Assembly: GCA_937967795.1 (NCBI GenBank)
Contig: CALBSK010000020.1
Location: 1 to 26,924, forward strand
Origin: an uncultured Alphaproteobacteria bacterium
Lineage (GTDB): Bacteria; Pseudomonadota; Alphaproteobacteria; UBA9655
Length of the DNA stretch: 26,924 nt
Direction of reading: 5' to 3'
Numbering within the stretch: the stretch's first letter is position 1; each line of letters opens with the position of its first letter. The notes beneath the pieces are model-generated. The model did not search any database. It was not told the origin of the DNA and was given only the letters and a program-made list of their open reading frames with translations. Below are positions 1 to 8,327 of the stretch, piece after piece. The position numbers and the translations under genes are program-made.

Positions 1-114
1 ATTCTATGAAAATAGAAAAAATACTTTGTTTAAATATCTAATATTTGTATTAGACCGCCCTGGGGTCTATGCAAGGCAAGGTGCAGCCCTGCTCATACAC
101 TACCCGACGTATGA

Positions 115-143
115 TTGACGTAAGAAGAGAAGAAAGCTATGGT
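115..143 (+). promoter_or_regulatory. Possible sigma-70 promoter of the sdhCDAB operon
   Basis: A TTGACG box at 115-120 is followed after 17 bases by TATGGT at 138-143, about 50 bases before the sdhC start. A short inverted repeat near 51-67 (AGACC/GGTCT) lies upstream and may belong to the end of a gene outside the window. The match to the consensus is moderate and no transcription start can be proven from sequence. Confidence 0.35.
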
Positions 144-193
144 CCTCGGATAATAAAGAAGATAAATTTTGTTCTCGTGAGGTTCAATTAATT

Positions 194-601
194 ATGCGCC
201 ACTCTCTCAAAGGAAAACGACCTCTTTCTCCTCACCTTCAGATTTATAAAATCCAAATGACGTCTCTTCTTTCTATTGCCCATCGAGGAACAGGAATGAT
301 TCTTTATGCAGGGGCATTTCTTTGGGCTTTATGGTTTGCTTCTCTTGCGTTGGGATCCGAAAGTTATGGGCGAATGCAAAATTTTTTGTTAAGCCCTTTG
401 GGCCTCCTTATTCTTGGAGGATGGTCTTTTGCTTTTTTTTATCATCTTTGCAATGGGATTCGCCATCTTTTATGGGATGTGGGATGGGGATATGATATGC
501 CCACCGTTCGATACACAGGATGGATTGTCATTATTATGTCTTTTCTCTTAACGGGTCTTTCTTGGGGCTTTGGAATGCAGGGGGGAAAGATGTGGCTATG
601 A
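194..601 (+). CDS. sdhC: Succinate dehydrogenase cytochrome b556 membrane subunit
   Basis: This is the large membrane-anchor subunit of complex II, which passes electrons from succinate oxidation to ubiquinone in the inner membrane. The 135-residue protein has the family signature RPLSPHLQIYK near residues 9-19 and SIAHRGTG at 27-34, three hydrophobic segments, and the second signature HLCNGIRH starting at His84, the position of the known axial heme ligand in the family. The length is typical. It is the first gene of sdhCDAB; its TGA overlaps the ATG of sdhD by four bases, which suggests coupled translation. The ribosome binding site is weak (GAGG about 12 bases before the ATG). Confidence 0.95.
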   Translation: MRHSLKGKRPLSPHLQIYKIQMTSLLSIAHRGTGMILYAGAFLWALWFASLALGSESYGRMQNFLLSPLGLLILGGWSFAFFYHLCNGIRHLLWDVGWGYDMPTVRYTGWIVIIMSFLLTGLSWGFGMQGGKMWL

Positions 602-975
602 AATTTGAATCTTTGTTGCGTCAAGTGCTCGGTTTAGGATCTTCTAAAACAGGACTTTCTCATTGGATCCATCAAAGAATTTCAGCAATTGCTTTAATTC
701 CTCTGGGCGTCTGGTTTGTGGGTATGTTCATTGTTCTCCTTCCTGCTTCTTTTGAAGAGGCAAGAATTTGGTTTTCTTCCCCTTGGACCGTCGCTCTTGC
801 CGTTTTTTTTATTTTGGCTCTCTTTTACCATGGTTATTTAGGCATGCAGGTTATTTGGGAAGATTACATCCCCCACGAATTGACCAAATGGACCCTGATT
901 ATTGTGACACAATTGGTCAGTCTATTTATGTCTCTTTTAGCCATCGTTTCCCTTTTAAAAGTTTTCTTAAGTTGA
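598..975 (+). CDS. sdhD: Succinate dehydrogenase small membrane-anchor subunit
   Basis: This is the second membrane anchor of complex II, which helps form the quinone site and the heme b pocket. The open frame runs further upstream, but the ATG at 598 is chosen because it overlaps the sdhC stop (ATGA) and gives a 125-residue protein of family length. Visible family features are HWIHQRISA near residues 22-30, three transmembrane segments, and the motif H-x3-G-x3-I-x2-DY (His78 to Tyr90), in which His is the expected heme ligand and Asp-Tyr the quinone-site pair. The gene lies between sdhC and sdhA, 10 bases before the latter. Confidence 0.93.
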   Translation: MKFESLLRQVLGLGSSKTGLSHWIHQRISAIALIPLGVWFVGMFIVLLPASFEEARIWFSSPWTVALAVFFILALFYHGYLGMQVIWEDYIPHELTKWTLIIVTQLVSLFMSLLAIVSLLKVFLS

Positions 976-985
976 AAGTTAGCGC

Positions 986-2776
986 ATGAGTAAAGAATAT
1001 CAATTTATAGATCATACTTATGATGTGGTGGTCATAGGCGCGGGAGGTGCAGGTCTTCGAGCGACCTTAGGAATGGCCGCTCTTGGACTTAAAACCGCTT
1101 CTCTTACCAAGGTTTTTCCGACCCGGAGCCATACGGTTTCTGCTCAAGGAGGCATAAGCGCAGCTCTGAATAATATGGGAGATGGTGATAATTGGCGGTT
1201 TCATATGTATGATACCGTTAAAGGGTCAGATTGGTTAGGTGATCAAGATGCAATAGAATATATGTGTCGTAATGCCATTCCGGCGGTGATTGAGCTTGAA
1301 CACATGGGAGTTCCTTTTTCTCGCACAGAAGACGGAAAGATTTACCAACGGACTTTTGGCGGACAGACTCTTAATTATGGTGAATCCATAGCCAAGCGAG
1401 CCTGTGCGGCTGCCGATCGGACAGGTCATGCCATTTTACATACTCTTTATCAGCAATCCCTTAAACATAAGGCGCAGTTTTTTAATGAATGTTTTGTTCT
1501 CGATCTTATTATGGATGGAGACGGAGTTTGTCGTGGTGTTATTGCATGGAACCTCGCAGATGGGACTCTCCATCGCTTTGCCGCACACATTGTGGTTTTA
1601 GCCACGGGTGGTTATGGGCGCGCCTATCTTTCCTGTACATCAGCTCATACCTGTACAGGAGATGGGAATGCGATGGTTTTAAGAGCGGGTCTTCCTCTAC
1701 AAGATATGGAATTTGTTCAATTTCATCCGACAGGGATTTATCCCGCGGGATGCCTCATGTCGGAAGCGGCCCGCGCGGAAGGGGGCTATTTAACGAATAG
1801 TGTCGGTGAAAAGTTTATGGAGCGGTATGCCCCTCATGTCAAAGACCTGGCATCGCGAGATGTGGTCAGTCGCGCCATAACGATAGAAATTAACGAAGGG
1901 CGCGGTGTAGGCCCTCTGAAAGACCATGTTTATCTTCACATTGAACATCTTGATCCCAAGACTATTCATGAGCGCCTCCCAGGCATTACGGAAACAGCTC
2001 GAATTTTTGCAGGTGTGGATGCAGCCAAAGAACCGATTCCTGTTTTGCCGACCGTACACTATAATATGGGGGGTATTCCTACAAACCATCTCGCTGAAGT
2101 TGTTAATCCTACAGACCAAAATCCCGAACAAGTTGTTCCCGGTCTTATGGCCATTGGCGAAGGCGCTTGTGTTTCTGTTCATGGTGCCAATCGTCTTGGA
2201 ACGAACTCACTTCTTGATTTGATCGTTTTTGGACGGGCCGCGGCCTATCGCGCCAATGAAATTGTCTCTAAAGAAAAAATAGTCAAACCCTTAGGCGCAA
2301 AAGATGGAGAGGCATCCATTGAGAAACTTGACCGCCTGCGGAACGCCAAGGGTTCCTTAAAGACGGCGGAGATTCGGTTGAATATGCAACGCGCGATGCA
2401 AACCCATTGTGCGGTTTTTCGAACGCAAAACTATTTAGAAGAGGGTATCAAAAAAATCCAATCCATCATGACTTCTTATCAAGATATTCAACTGAACGAT
2501 CGCTCTCTGATTTGGAATAGTGACCTTGTCGAAGCTTTAGAGCTTGAAAATCTTCTTCAACAATCTTTCGTCACCATTCATTCCGCGCTCAATCGTACGG
2601 AAAGCCGAGGCGCTCACGCACGTGAAGACTTTCCTGAGCGAGATGACGTTAAGTGGATGAAGCATACTAATGCTAAACTTCAGGGGAATCAGGTTTCATT
2701 TACCTATCGACCCGTTCATCTTTACACATTGACATCTGACGTGGATGTTATTCCACCTCAAAAGCGCGTTTATTAA
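986..2776 (+). CDS. sdhA: Succinate dehydrogenase flavoprotein subunit
   Basis: This is the catalytic subunit, which oxidises succinate to fumarate with covalently bound FAD on the cytoplasmic face of the membrane; it belongs to the TCA cycle and respiratory chain. The 596-residue protein starts with a dinucleotide-binding fold (VVIGAGGAGLRA, residues 15-26), then TRSHTVSAQGG, in which His49 is the expected flavin-linked histidine. Further family motifs are FHPTGIYPAG, the substrate-side LPTVHYNMGGIPTN, and GANRLGTNSLLDLIVFGRAAA in the FAD domain. The C-terminal helical domain with NRTESRGAHAREDFPERDD is intact. No frameshift is seen. The gene lies 14 bases before sdhB. Confidence 0.97.
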   Translation: MSKEYQFIDHTYDVVVIGAGGAGLRATLGMAALGLKTASLTKVFPTRSHTVSAQGGISAALNNMGDGDNWRFHMYDTVKGSDWLGDQDAIEYMCRNAIPAVIELEHMGVPFSRTEDGKIYQRTFGGQTLNYGESIAKRACAAADRTGHAILHTLYQQSLKHKAQFFNECFVLDLIMDGDGVCRGVIAWNLADGTLHRFAAHIVVLATGGYGRAYLSCTSAHTCTGDGNAMVLRAGLPLQDMEFVQFHPTGIYPAGCLMSEAARAEGGYLTNSVGEKFMERYAPHVKDLASRDVVSRAITIEINEGRGVGPLKDHVYLHIEHLDPKTIHERLPGITETARIFAGVDAAKEPIPVLPTVHYNMGGIPTNHLAEVVNPTDQNPEQVVPGLMAIGEGACVSVHGANRLGTNSLLDLIVFGRAAAYRANEIVSKEKIVKPLGAKDGEASIEKLDRLRNAKGSLKTAEIRLNMQRAMQTHCAVFRTQNYLEEGIKKIQSIMTSYQDIQLNDRSLIWNSDLVEALELENLLQQSFVTIHSALNRTESRGAHAREDFPERDDVKWMKHTNAKLQGNQVSFTYRPVHLYTLTSDVDVIPPQKRVY

Positions 2777-2790
2777 AAGGGAGTTTTGTC

Positions 2791-3573
2791 ATGGTCCAAC
2801 TTCGTCTTCCTCCCCATTCCCGAGTTCAAAAAGGGAAAACTTATCCGTCCCCTTCTCAAGGACCACGGATGAAGCTTTTTCATGTTTATCGCTATGATCC
2901 TGAATCTCAAGAAAACCCCCGCATGGATACCTATGAACTCAATTTGGATGAATGCGGATCTATGGTTTTGGATGCCCTTCTTAAAATTAAGGATGAGGTG
3001 GATACCACCCTCACCTTTCGCAGGTCCTGTCGCGAAGGAGTTTGTGGCTCATGCGCGATGAATATCAACGGCACGAATACGTTGGCATGTATTAAACATA
3101 TTGATGAATGTCAGGATGATATCAAGATCACGCCCCTTCCCCATCTCTATGTGGTCAAGGATCTCGTCCCAGATCTCAGTTTTGCCTATTCCCAATATGA
3201 TTCTGTGCAGCCTTGGCTTCAAGCCGCAGACAATCCTCCCCCCGATAAAGAACGACTCCAAAGCGAAGAAGAACGCGCAAAATTAGATGGGCTTTGGGAA
3301 TGCGTCTTATGCTTTTGTTGTACAACAAGTTGCCCCAGTTATTGGTGGAATGGAGATCGATACCTCGGACCCGCAACCTTACTTCAATCTTACCGATGGA
3401 TTGCCGATAGCCGTGATGAAGCCACAGGGGAACGCCTTGATGCCCTTGAAGATCCCTTTAAACTCTATCGTTGCCATACCATTATGAATTGTACCAATAC
3501 CTGCCCTAAAGGCCTCAACCCCGCCAAAGCGATTGGTGAAATTAAAAAGAAAATGGTGGAACGGGTGGTGTAA
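2791..3573 (+). CDS. sdhB: Succinate dehydrogenase iron-sulfur subunit
   Basis: This subunit carries the three iron-sulfur clusters that move electrons from SdhA to the membrane quinone site. In the 260-residue protein the ferredoxin-like half has the 2Fe-2S ligands in CREGVCGSC, with the fourth Cys in LACIKH. The C-terminal half has CVLCFCCTTSCPSYWW and CHTIMNCTNTCPKGLNP for the 4Fe-4S and 3Fe-4S clusters. A good AGGGAG ribosome site precedes the ATG. The last 241 bases before the stop region (3328-3568) are repeated without any mismatch at 8063-8303, so the 3' end of this gene has been copied or exchanged by recombination. Confidence 0.97.
   Translation: MVQLRLPPHSRVQKGKTYPSPSQGPRMKLFHVYRYDPESQENPRMDTYELNLDECGSMVLDALLKIKDEVDTTLTFRRSCREGVCGSCAMNINGTNTLACIKHIDECQDDIKITPLPHLYVVKDLVPDLSFAYSQYDSVQPWLQAADNPPPDKERLQSEEERAKLDGLWECVLCFCCTTSCPSYWWNGDRYLGPATLLQSYRWIADSRDEATGERLDALEDPFKLYRCHTIMNCTNTCPKGLNPAKAIGEIKKKMVERVV
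3328..3568 (+). repeat. Left copy of a 241-bp perfect direct repeat (3' part of sdhB)
   Basis: Read base by base, this stretch is identical to 8063-8303 in the same orientation, at an offset of 4735 bases. The identity ends at 3569 (T here, G in the copy) and begins after 3327 (A here, G in the copy). The two copies enclose the 1379-aa gene. Confidence 0.97.
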
Positions 3574-3673
3574 ATTTGCCGCGAACAAGTTCAGCATGAC
3601 AGATTTGTTTGAACCGTTTAAGTTTTTTTCATCAGTTTTAAAAAAATAACACAAATTTTTTTGTTAAAATACA

Positions 3674-3701
3674 TTGATATTTAAAAAAATTATTATATAA
3701 T
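3674..3701 (+). promoter_or_regulatory. Promoter of the giant secreted-protein gene
   Basis: TTGATA at 3674-3679 and a perfect TATAAT at 3696-3701 are separated by 16 bases, in a very AT-rich gap of 177 bases between sdhB and the next gene. A start site near 3708 would give a leader of about 43 bases. The strong -10 suggests that the gene is transcribed on its own rather than only from the sdh operon. Confidence 0.5.
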
Positions 3702-3750
3702 CTTTGTCATTGTTAATATTTGTTACTTTTAGCTTAAAATTTGGTTTAAA

Positions 3751-6700
3751 ATGATAAAGTTTAAAAGACAAAGCCGGCGTATGACCGCCCTCACGGTGGG
3801 GTGTCTTGTCACTTCAGTTTCTCAAACTGTCTATGGGATGGAAGAGAATTATACCCCTTACAATTATCCTATTCTCCCTCGCCATGATCAATTTTTATCT
3901 GAGAATTCTGAACACGGATTTAAATTTACCTCAATCAGCTCATTGCATGATATTCCTCAATACGTTAAGGACTTAAGAAAAGGGGATGTTATTTTTTTTG
4001 ATATGGATGGCGTCCTTTTTTCCAAGGGAGGAAGTCAAAGAGATGCTGATTTACTCGATAATGACATTTTAACTTTCTTTGAAGGACTGAATAAAAAAAA
4101 TGTTTCTTACTTTGGACTAACAGCTCGCTCTCATGATCAAACAATAACGACTTTTAAAAACCTTAATCGATATGGTCTTGATTTTGATAAAAAGTATCAT
4201 ATCGATTTTCAGGACTCTCATGCTCAATATTATAAAGGTATTCTGTTTTCATCAAATATTCATGGAATTGAGAAACTCTCAACAAAGCTCTGCACGCTAC
4301 ACAAATTTCTTGCTTATTTAAAAGCCACTTACCACCCCATAAATCGGGTGATTTTTATTGATGATGAATCTTTTCATTTTACTCAAAAACAAAATTTAAA
4401 TTTTTTAGAGGCACTTCATTTATTTGAATTTACAAGAAAATTGAACCCTTCATATTCGTCAACTTCTAAAGCCCCTCCCGACTTATCAAGTCTTACTTAT
4501 CTCGAAACCAAATCGGGTGGGACGGGGGGCGTTGTGGTCTTGCAAGATCCCGCAGGAAAGAAATGGACCTTAAAGAGTTGGGAAAATAGAGGTCACGGAA
4601 TTAATGAATGTTTGGGCGCGTCTCTCTATAAAACAATGGGAGGAGGTACACCAGATTTCTTTCTGTACAATGATCTTCCTGATGAACTCAAACAGAAATG
4701 TATAGCCCAAGAAGGTCTATACCGCTTAGCAGAATACATAGAAGGCCATGTGCCTGATGCAGAAGAGCTTAAAAAATTAGCAGGTAATTTTTTCCTTCCT
4801 ACGGCTTTGATGAGTTTTTGGGATGTCAAACCCGAAAACTATATTGTAGACTCCACGGGAGCTTTGTACTTGATTGATACCGGGGGGGCTCTTCTTTTTC
4901 GAGCTACAGGTGCGCCTAAAATAGCTAAAGAAGACAGTTGGATGCCTCATCAGGTGTCTGAATTATTTACCTTTAATAATCCTGCCTACCTTGTCTATAG
5001 TGTTTTTGGGCATAAAAAAATACAGGACTTAAAAATTCCTCTTCAAAGAATCGTAGGATTAAGAAACGATCTATTGGAAGAAACTGATAAATTCTGTAAG
5101 GCCGTGCATTATAAAGATAAATCCCAGATTCGGGATTTCGTAGAATCCCGACTAAACCATCTAGAGTTTTTAAGTCATTTTTATGAAGGTAGATTTAACG
5201 CAAAAGCCGATCCTTTTGCGGTTGCAACTGAAAAAGATACTGCGGGAACACTTGTCTACGCAGATATTAACGGTGTTCCTTCTCTCCTTATCGGAGAGCG
5301 TGTTCGTCATAAATGGTGGGGCAATTTAGGAGGAAAAGCTGACCCAATCGAGTATTCATATGAGTATTTATTTGAAACTGCTGCTCGCGAAACGAAAGAA
5401 GAATCCGGAGAACGGATAGACCTAAAAAATGAAATTCAATTCTTACCCTCCCATGACTCTGTTTATGTAGAGGAAGGCGGATTGCTCCGTCGCTACCGAA
5501 CCTATCTTGTTAAGCAATCTTATATTAATCCTGCAGAACTTAAAAATGAAGAATATACAGCCTATAAATGGGTAACGATTGCGAGTGTCTTAAGAGCCAT
5601 TAACGACCAAAACTGGATGATGGAAGAAAACACCAAGACTTTAAAACTAGAAGATGGGACAATATTACATCCGCCCTTTGTTGAGTCTTTGCTCCAACCT
5701 CAAATAAAGCAATGGCTTATCGAGTTGCTGAATCAAAAGCCTATCTCTCCCACTTGTACGCAAAGCATTGTCGGACGCGAAACCCTTCAATCCTTTGAGC
5801 AGGAAAGTTTTCACTCAAACTCAGATATGCAAGCTTTTATATTAGCTTTAACAGAAATGGCACAGGACAAAGAAAGAAATGCCTTCAAAGATAAAAAAAC
5901 TATTTCTCCAAAAACTATTCCTCAGAATGTACAAACAGCATCATATAGAATATTGAATGCTCTCTCTGAACAATTAAATGAAAAAGATATTAATATAGGC
6001 ACAGAAGGTTTCATAATTAATAAAATATTGAGTGTCGTTAATCGTCCGCAGAGCTCCATACAAATAACCTCCCAACAAGCAGCGCTTATAAACCACATTA
6101 TCGATAAAGAGAAATTCCATAGCGATAAACATGTTCTTTATCATGGGTTAAAACCTGAACTTTGGTTTTGCTATCGTGTATTAAGTATACTGCGCCATAA
6201 GCTTGATCAAACTCCACTCCAAACGTCTGTTTTAAGATCTCAAGATTCATTTTTTGATCACTTTCCTACTGCCATTGACTTATTAAACTATGTTATAAAG
6301 GGTAAGGATAATGATTCCGATGGATTTAAAGCGGTAGGTATTTCTTGTAATCCGAGCTTATTCAGTAATTTAGAAAGTGATAGTTCATGTACTTTGAAAT
6401 ACTTTTTGGAAGGTCATTCTAGGACTCCGCCTCAAGATATATGGAATATTATCGGGGTCTTATTTGATAGCTTGAAATTACCAAGCCAAACTTTAGTACC
6501 CACATTTAAAGAGATTTTTGAGAAAACAATGGCAGATAAGCCTGGTTGTTTATTACAATTCTTTTTGGATCCCCGAGTTACAAATCAGCTGTGTTATGCT
6601 TCAGAGGCTTTAGGCGTACCTCTGGTGACTATGGACTATAAAGCATGTAGAGACACGCTTTCGGTATTGGACTTCATCAAAATGGGAAAGAAATTTTATG

Positions 6701-7890
6701 TAAGTGGAAAACAAGAAATTATTCAGTTTAGACTTCATTCTGATTTAGGAAAATTTGGATCAGGTAAAATAATTGTATATGATTTTTTTTCTGATGGAAA
6801 TCAAGATAGAATAAAAAATATTGATACATCTATAACGCGTATTCTAGAAGGGGTTCTACAAACAGGAATAAAAAAGCTTGCTTATGATAATTCTATTTAC
6901 AGCTCGGCAACGCCAGCGCTTGTAAAAATTGTGAGAAATTTTGCTAAAATTGAACTTTTTGAAACAACGTCTGAGCATCCAATTGTAAGGGCTATTTTAT
7001 CTCAAAATTACAAAAAAATAATAAATCTATATTTAGAAAAAAATGGAGAAGACTTAACCTTAATTTTTAAAAACCCCGACACTTTGGAAACGATAAGGGT
7101 TGAGGAAAATCCTTTTATTAAAAAGCTTAAAAACTCTAATAAAGACACCATAAAGCTTTCTCAACAGTTTATAAAGGAGGAGATGAGCGAGGATAATGCT
7201 ATTGATATTCTTGAAGCTGTGAACAATCTTGGCTCAGAGGCTGAGAGGGTCATAAGCCTTTCTCAAAAATATAATCTTATTCATGATAAAATGGAGGCCA
7301 AGAATCTCTGCGGTATCCTTAAGGTTGTGAACGAGCTTGGTCCAGATGTTGAGAAAATAATAAACCTTTCTCTAAAATGTACTAATCTCATTAATAATAT
7401 CCGGTCCTACCATGCGCTCGCCGATCTCCTTAATCAGGTAAAAAATCTTGGGCCAGATGCCGAAAAAATAATAAGCCTTTCTCAACAATATAATCTTATT
7501 CAGAATCAGAGGACATTTGCGATTTGCCGTGTTCTTCGAGAAGTAAAAAATCTTGGCGCAGATGCTGAAAGAGTCATAAGTCTTTCTCAAAAGTATAATC
7601 TTACTCATGATAAAATGAATGCCATGAAGCTCTGCGATATCCTTAAAGTTGTGAAGAAGCTTGGCTCCGAGGCGGAAGGAGTCATACACCTTTCCCTACA
7701 ATATAAGCTGATTCGAGATGACATGACAGGCGAGCACATTGGTCAGATCCTTCAAGCTGTAGCAGAGGTGGGGCCGAACGCTGAAAATTTAATAGAGGGT
7801 GGTCAAGGGCGTATTAAAGATAATACCAGTCCCAACCGAATCATAACTATCCTTCGCGGATTTAATTTGAGTAAAGGGAAGTCTTCTTAA
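3751..7890 (+). CDS. Giant exported multidomain protein: HAD-like, kinase-like, Nudix and helical repeats
   Basis: No named gene is recognised. The 1379-residue protein begins with a likely signal peptide (KFKRQSRR, then a hydrophobic stretch to about residue 29). Residues about 75-235 look like a HAD-fold domain of the DUF2608 sort: FFDMDGVLF (Asp84, Asp86), LTAR (Thr124) and IFIDD (Asp204, Asp205). Residues about 255-390 look kinase-like: GGTGG loop at 256-260, Lys275 in WTLK, Glu286, DVKPEN with Asp358 and Asn363, and Asp376 in a DTG where kinases have DFG. Residues about 497-620 are Nudix-like, with GGKADPIE and RETKEESG; the gap between the Glu and the Arg-Glu pair is 11 residues, not 7. 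A long helical region of unknown role (about 640-1155) leads to six repeats of about 36 residues (1160-1372). The gene is AT-rich, has no clear ribosome site, and lies between sdhB repeats. A secreted effector acting on nucleotides or host proteins is an inference. Confidence 0.85.
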   Translation: MIKFKRQSRRMTALTVGCLVTSVSQTVYGMEENYTPYNYPILPRHDQFLSENSEHGFKFTSISSLHDIPQYVKDLRKGDVIFFDMDGVLFSKGGSQRDADLLDNDILTFFEGLNKKNVSYFGLTARSHDQTITTFKNLNRYGLDFDKKYHIDFQDSHAQYYKGILFSSNIHGIEKLSTKLCTLHKFLAYLKATYHPINRVIFIDDESFHFTQKQNLNFLEALHLFEFTRKLNPSYSSTSKAPPDLSSLTYLETKSGGTGGVVVLQDPAGKKWTLKSWENRGHGINECLGASLYKTMGGGTPDFFLYNDLPDELKQKCIAQEGLYRLAEYIEGHVPDAEELKKLAGNFFLPTALMSFWDVKPENYIVDSTGALYLIDTGGALLFRATGAPKIAKEDSWMPHQVSELFTFNNPAYLVYSVFGHKKIQDLKIPLQRIVGLRNDLLEETDKFCKAVHYKDKSQIRDFVESRLNHLEFLSHFYEGRFNAKADPFAVATEKDTAGTLVYADINGVPSLLIGERVRHKWWGNLGGKADPIEYSYEYLFETAARETKEESGERIDLKNEIQFLPSHDSVYVEEGGLLRRYRTYLVKQSYINPAELKNEEYTAYKWVTIASVLRAINDQNWMMEENTKTLKLEDGTILHPPFVESLLQPQIKQWLIELLNQKPISPTCTQSIVGRETLQSFEQESFHSNSDMQAFILALTEMAQDKERNAFKDKKTISPKTIPQNVQTASYRILNALSEQLNEKDINIGTEGFIINKILSVVNRPQSSIQITSQQAALINHIIDKEKFHSDKHVLYHGLKPELWFCYRVLSILRHKLDQTPLQTSVLRSQDSFFDHFPTAIDLLNYVIKGKDNDSDGFKAVGISCNPSLFSNLESDSSCTLKYFLEGHSRTPPQDIWNIIGVLFDSLKLPSQTLVPTFKEIFEKTMADKPGCLLQFFLDPRVTNQLCYASEALGVPLVTMDYKACRDTLSVLDFIKMGKKFYVSGKQEIIQFRLHSDLGKFGSGKIIVYDFFSDGNQDRIKNIDTSITRILEGVLQTGIKKLAYDNSIYSSATPALVKIVRNFAKIELFETTSEHPIVRAILSQNYKKIINLYLEKNGEDLTLIFKNPDTLETIRVEENPFIKKLKNSNKDTIKLSQQFIKEEMSEDNAIDILEAVNNLGSEAERVISLSQKYNLIHDKMEAKNLCGILKVVNELGPDVEKIINLSLKCTNLINNIRSYHALADLLNQVKNLGPDAEKIISLSQQYNLIQNQRTFAICRVLREVKNLGADAERVISLSQKYNLTHDKMNAMKLCDILKVVKKLGSEAEGVIHLSLQYKLIRDDMTGEHIGQILQAVAEVGPNAENLIEGGQGRIKDNTSPNRIITILRGFNLSKGKSS
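7228..7866 (+). repeat. Six degenerate repeats of about 36 codons in the giant gene
   Basis: Each unit starts with LG[SPA][DE][AV]E or VGPNAE and continues as a two-helix pattern with [IV]ISLSQ.YNLI in the middle and ILK.V at the end. Units begin near residues 1160, 1196, 1233, 1268, 1304 and 1340, and a partial unit may precede them. Units 1 and 4 are the most alike (both have ISLSQKYNL and HDKM), which points to duplication inside the gene. Such helical repeats usually form a binding surface; the partner here is unknown. Confidence 0.85.
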
Positions 7891-7946
7891 AGAGAATAAG
7901 GTTGCGGTCTTCTTATCATTAGCTTCTTTGCTGAGGGCCGCTTCTC

Positions 7947-8308
7947 CTTCAAGCCGCAGGAAAAAAAATCCCCCGCCTGATAAAGAACGGCTGCAAAGCG
8001 AGGAAGAACGCACCTAATTAGACGGACTTTGGGAATGTATTTTGTGTTTTTGTTGTACAACGAGTTGCCCCAGTTATTGGTGGAATGGAGATCGATACCT
8101 CGGACCCGCAACCTTACTTCAATCTTACCGATGGATTGCCGATAGCCGTGATGAAGCCACAGGGGAACGCCTTGATGCCCTTGAAGATCCCTTTAAACTC
8201 TATCGTTGCCATACCATTATGAATTGTACCAATACCTGCCCTAAAGGCCTCAACCCCGCCAAAGCGATTGGTGAAATTAAAAAGAAAATGGTGGAACGGG
8301 TGGGGTAG
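7947..8308 (+). pseudogene. Broken second copy of the 3' third of sdhB
   Basis: This is a remnant of the SdhB cluster-binding domain; it cannot make a working subunit because the 2Fe-2S half is absent. It starts at a match to codons around 3217 of sdhB, has indels that break the frame near 7960-7978, and then an in-frame TAA where sdhB has Lys (AAA). From 7979 to 8062 most differences from sdhB are synonymous (CGA/CGG, CTC/CTG, GAT/GAC, GGG/GGA, TGC/TGT, TTA/TTG), whereas 8063-8303 is identical. The first part therefore seems to come from a diverged but once functional sdhB, and the second part from recent exchange with the resident gene. Confidence 0.93.
8063..8303 (+). repeat. Right copy of the 241-bp perfect direct repeat
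   Basis: Identical to 3328-3568 in the same direction. It includes both downstream cysteine motifs of SdhB. Repeats of this length and identity can recombine, which would remove the intervening 4.7 kb and leave one intact sdhB. Confidence 0.97.
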
Positions 8309-8327
8309 CACGTAGAGATCTTAGTTT

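Noticed and set aside
7979..8308. A second functional sdhB
   Set aside because: Only the C-terminal third is present, with indels and an in-frame TAA, and the 2Fe-2S domain is missing.
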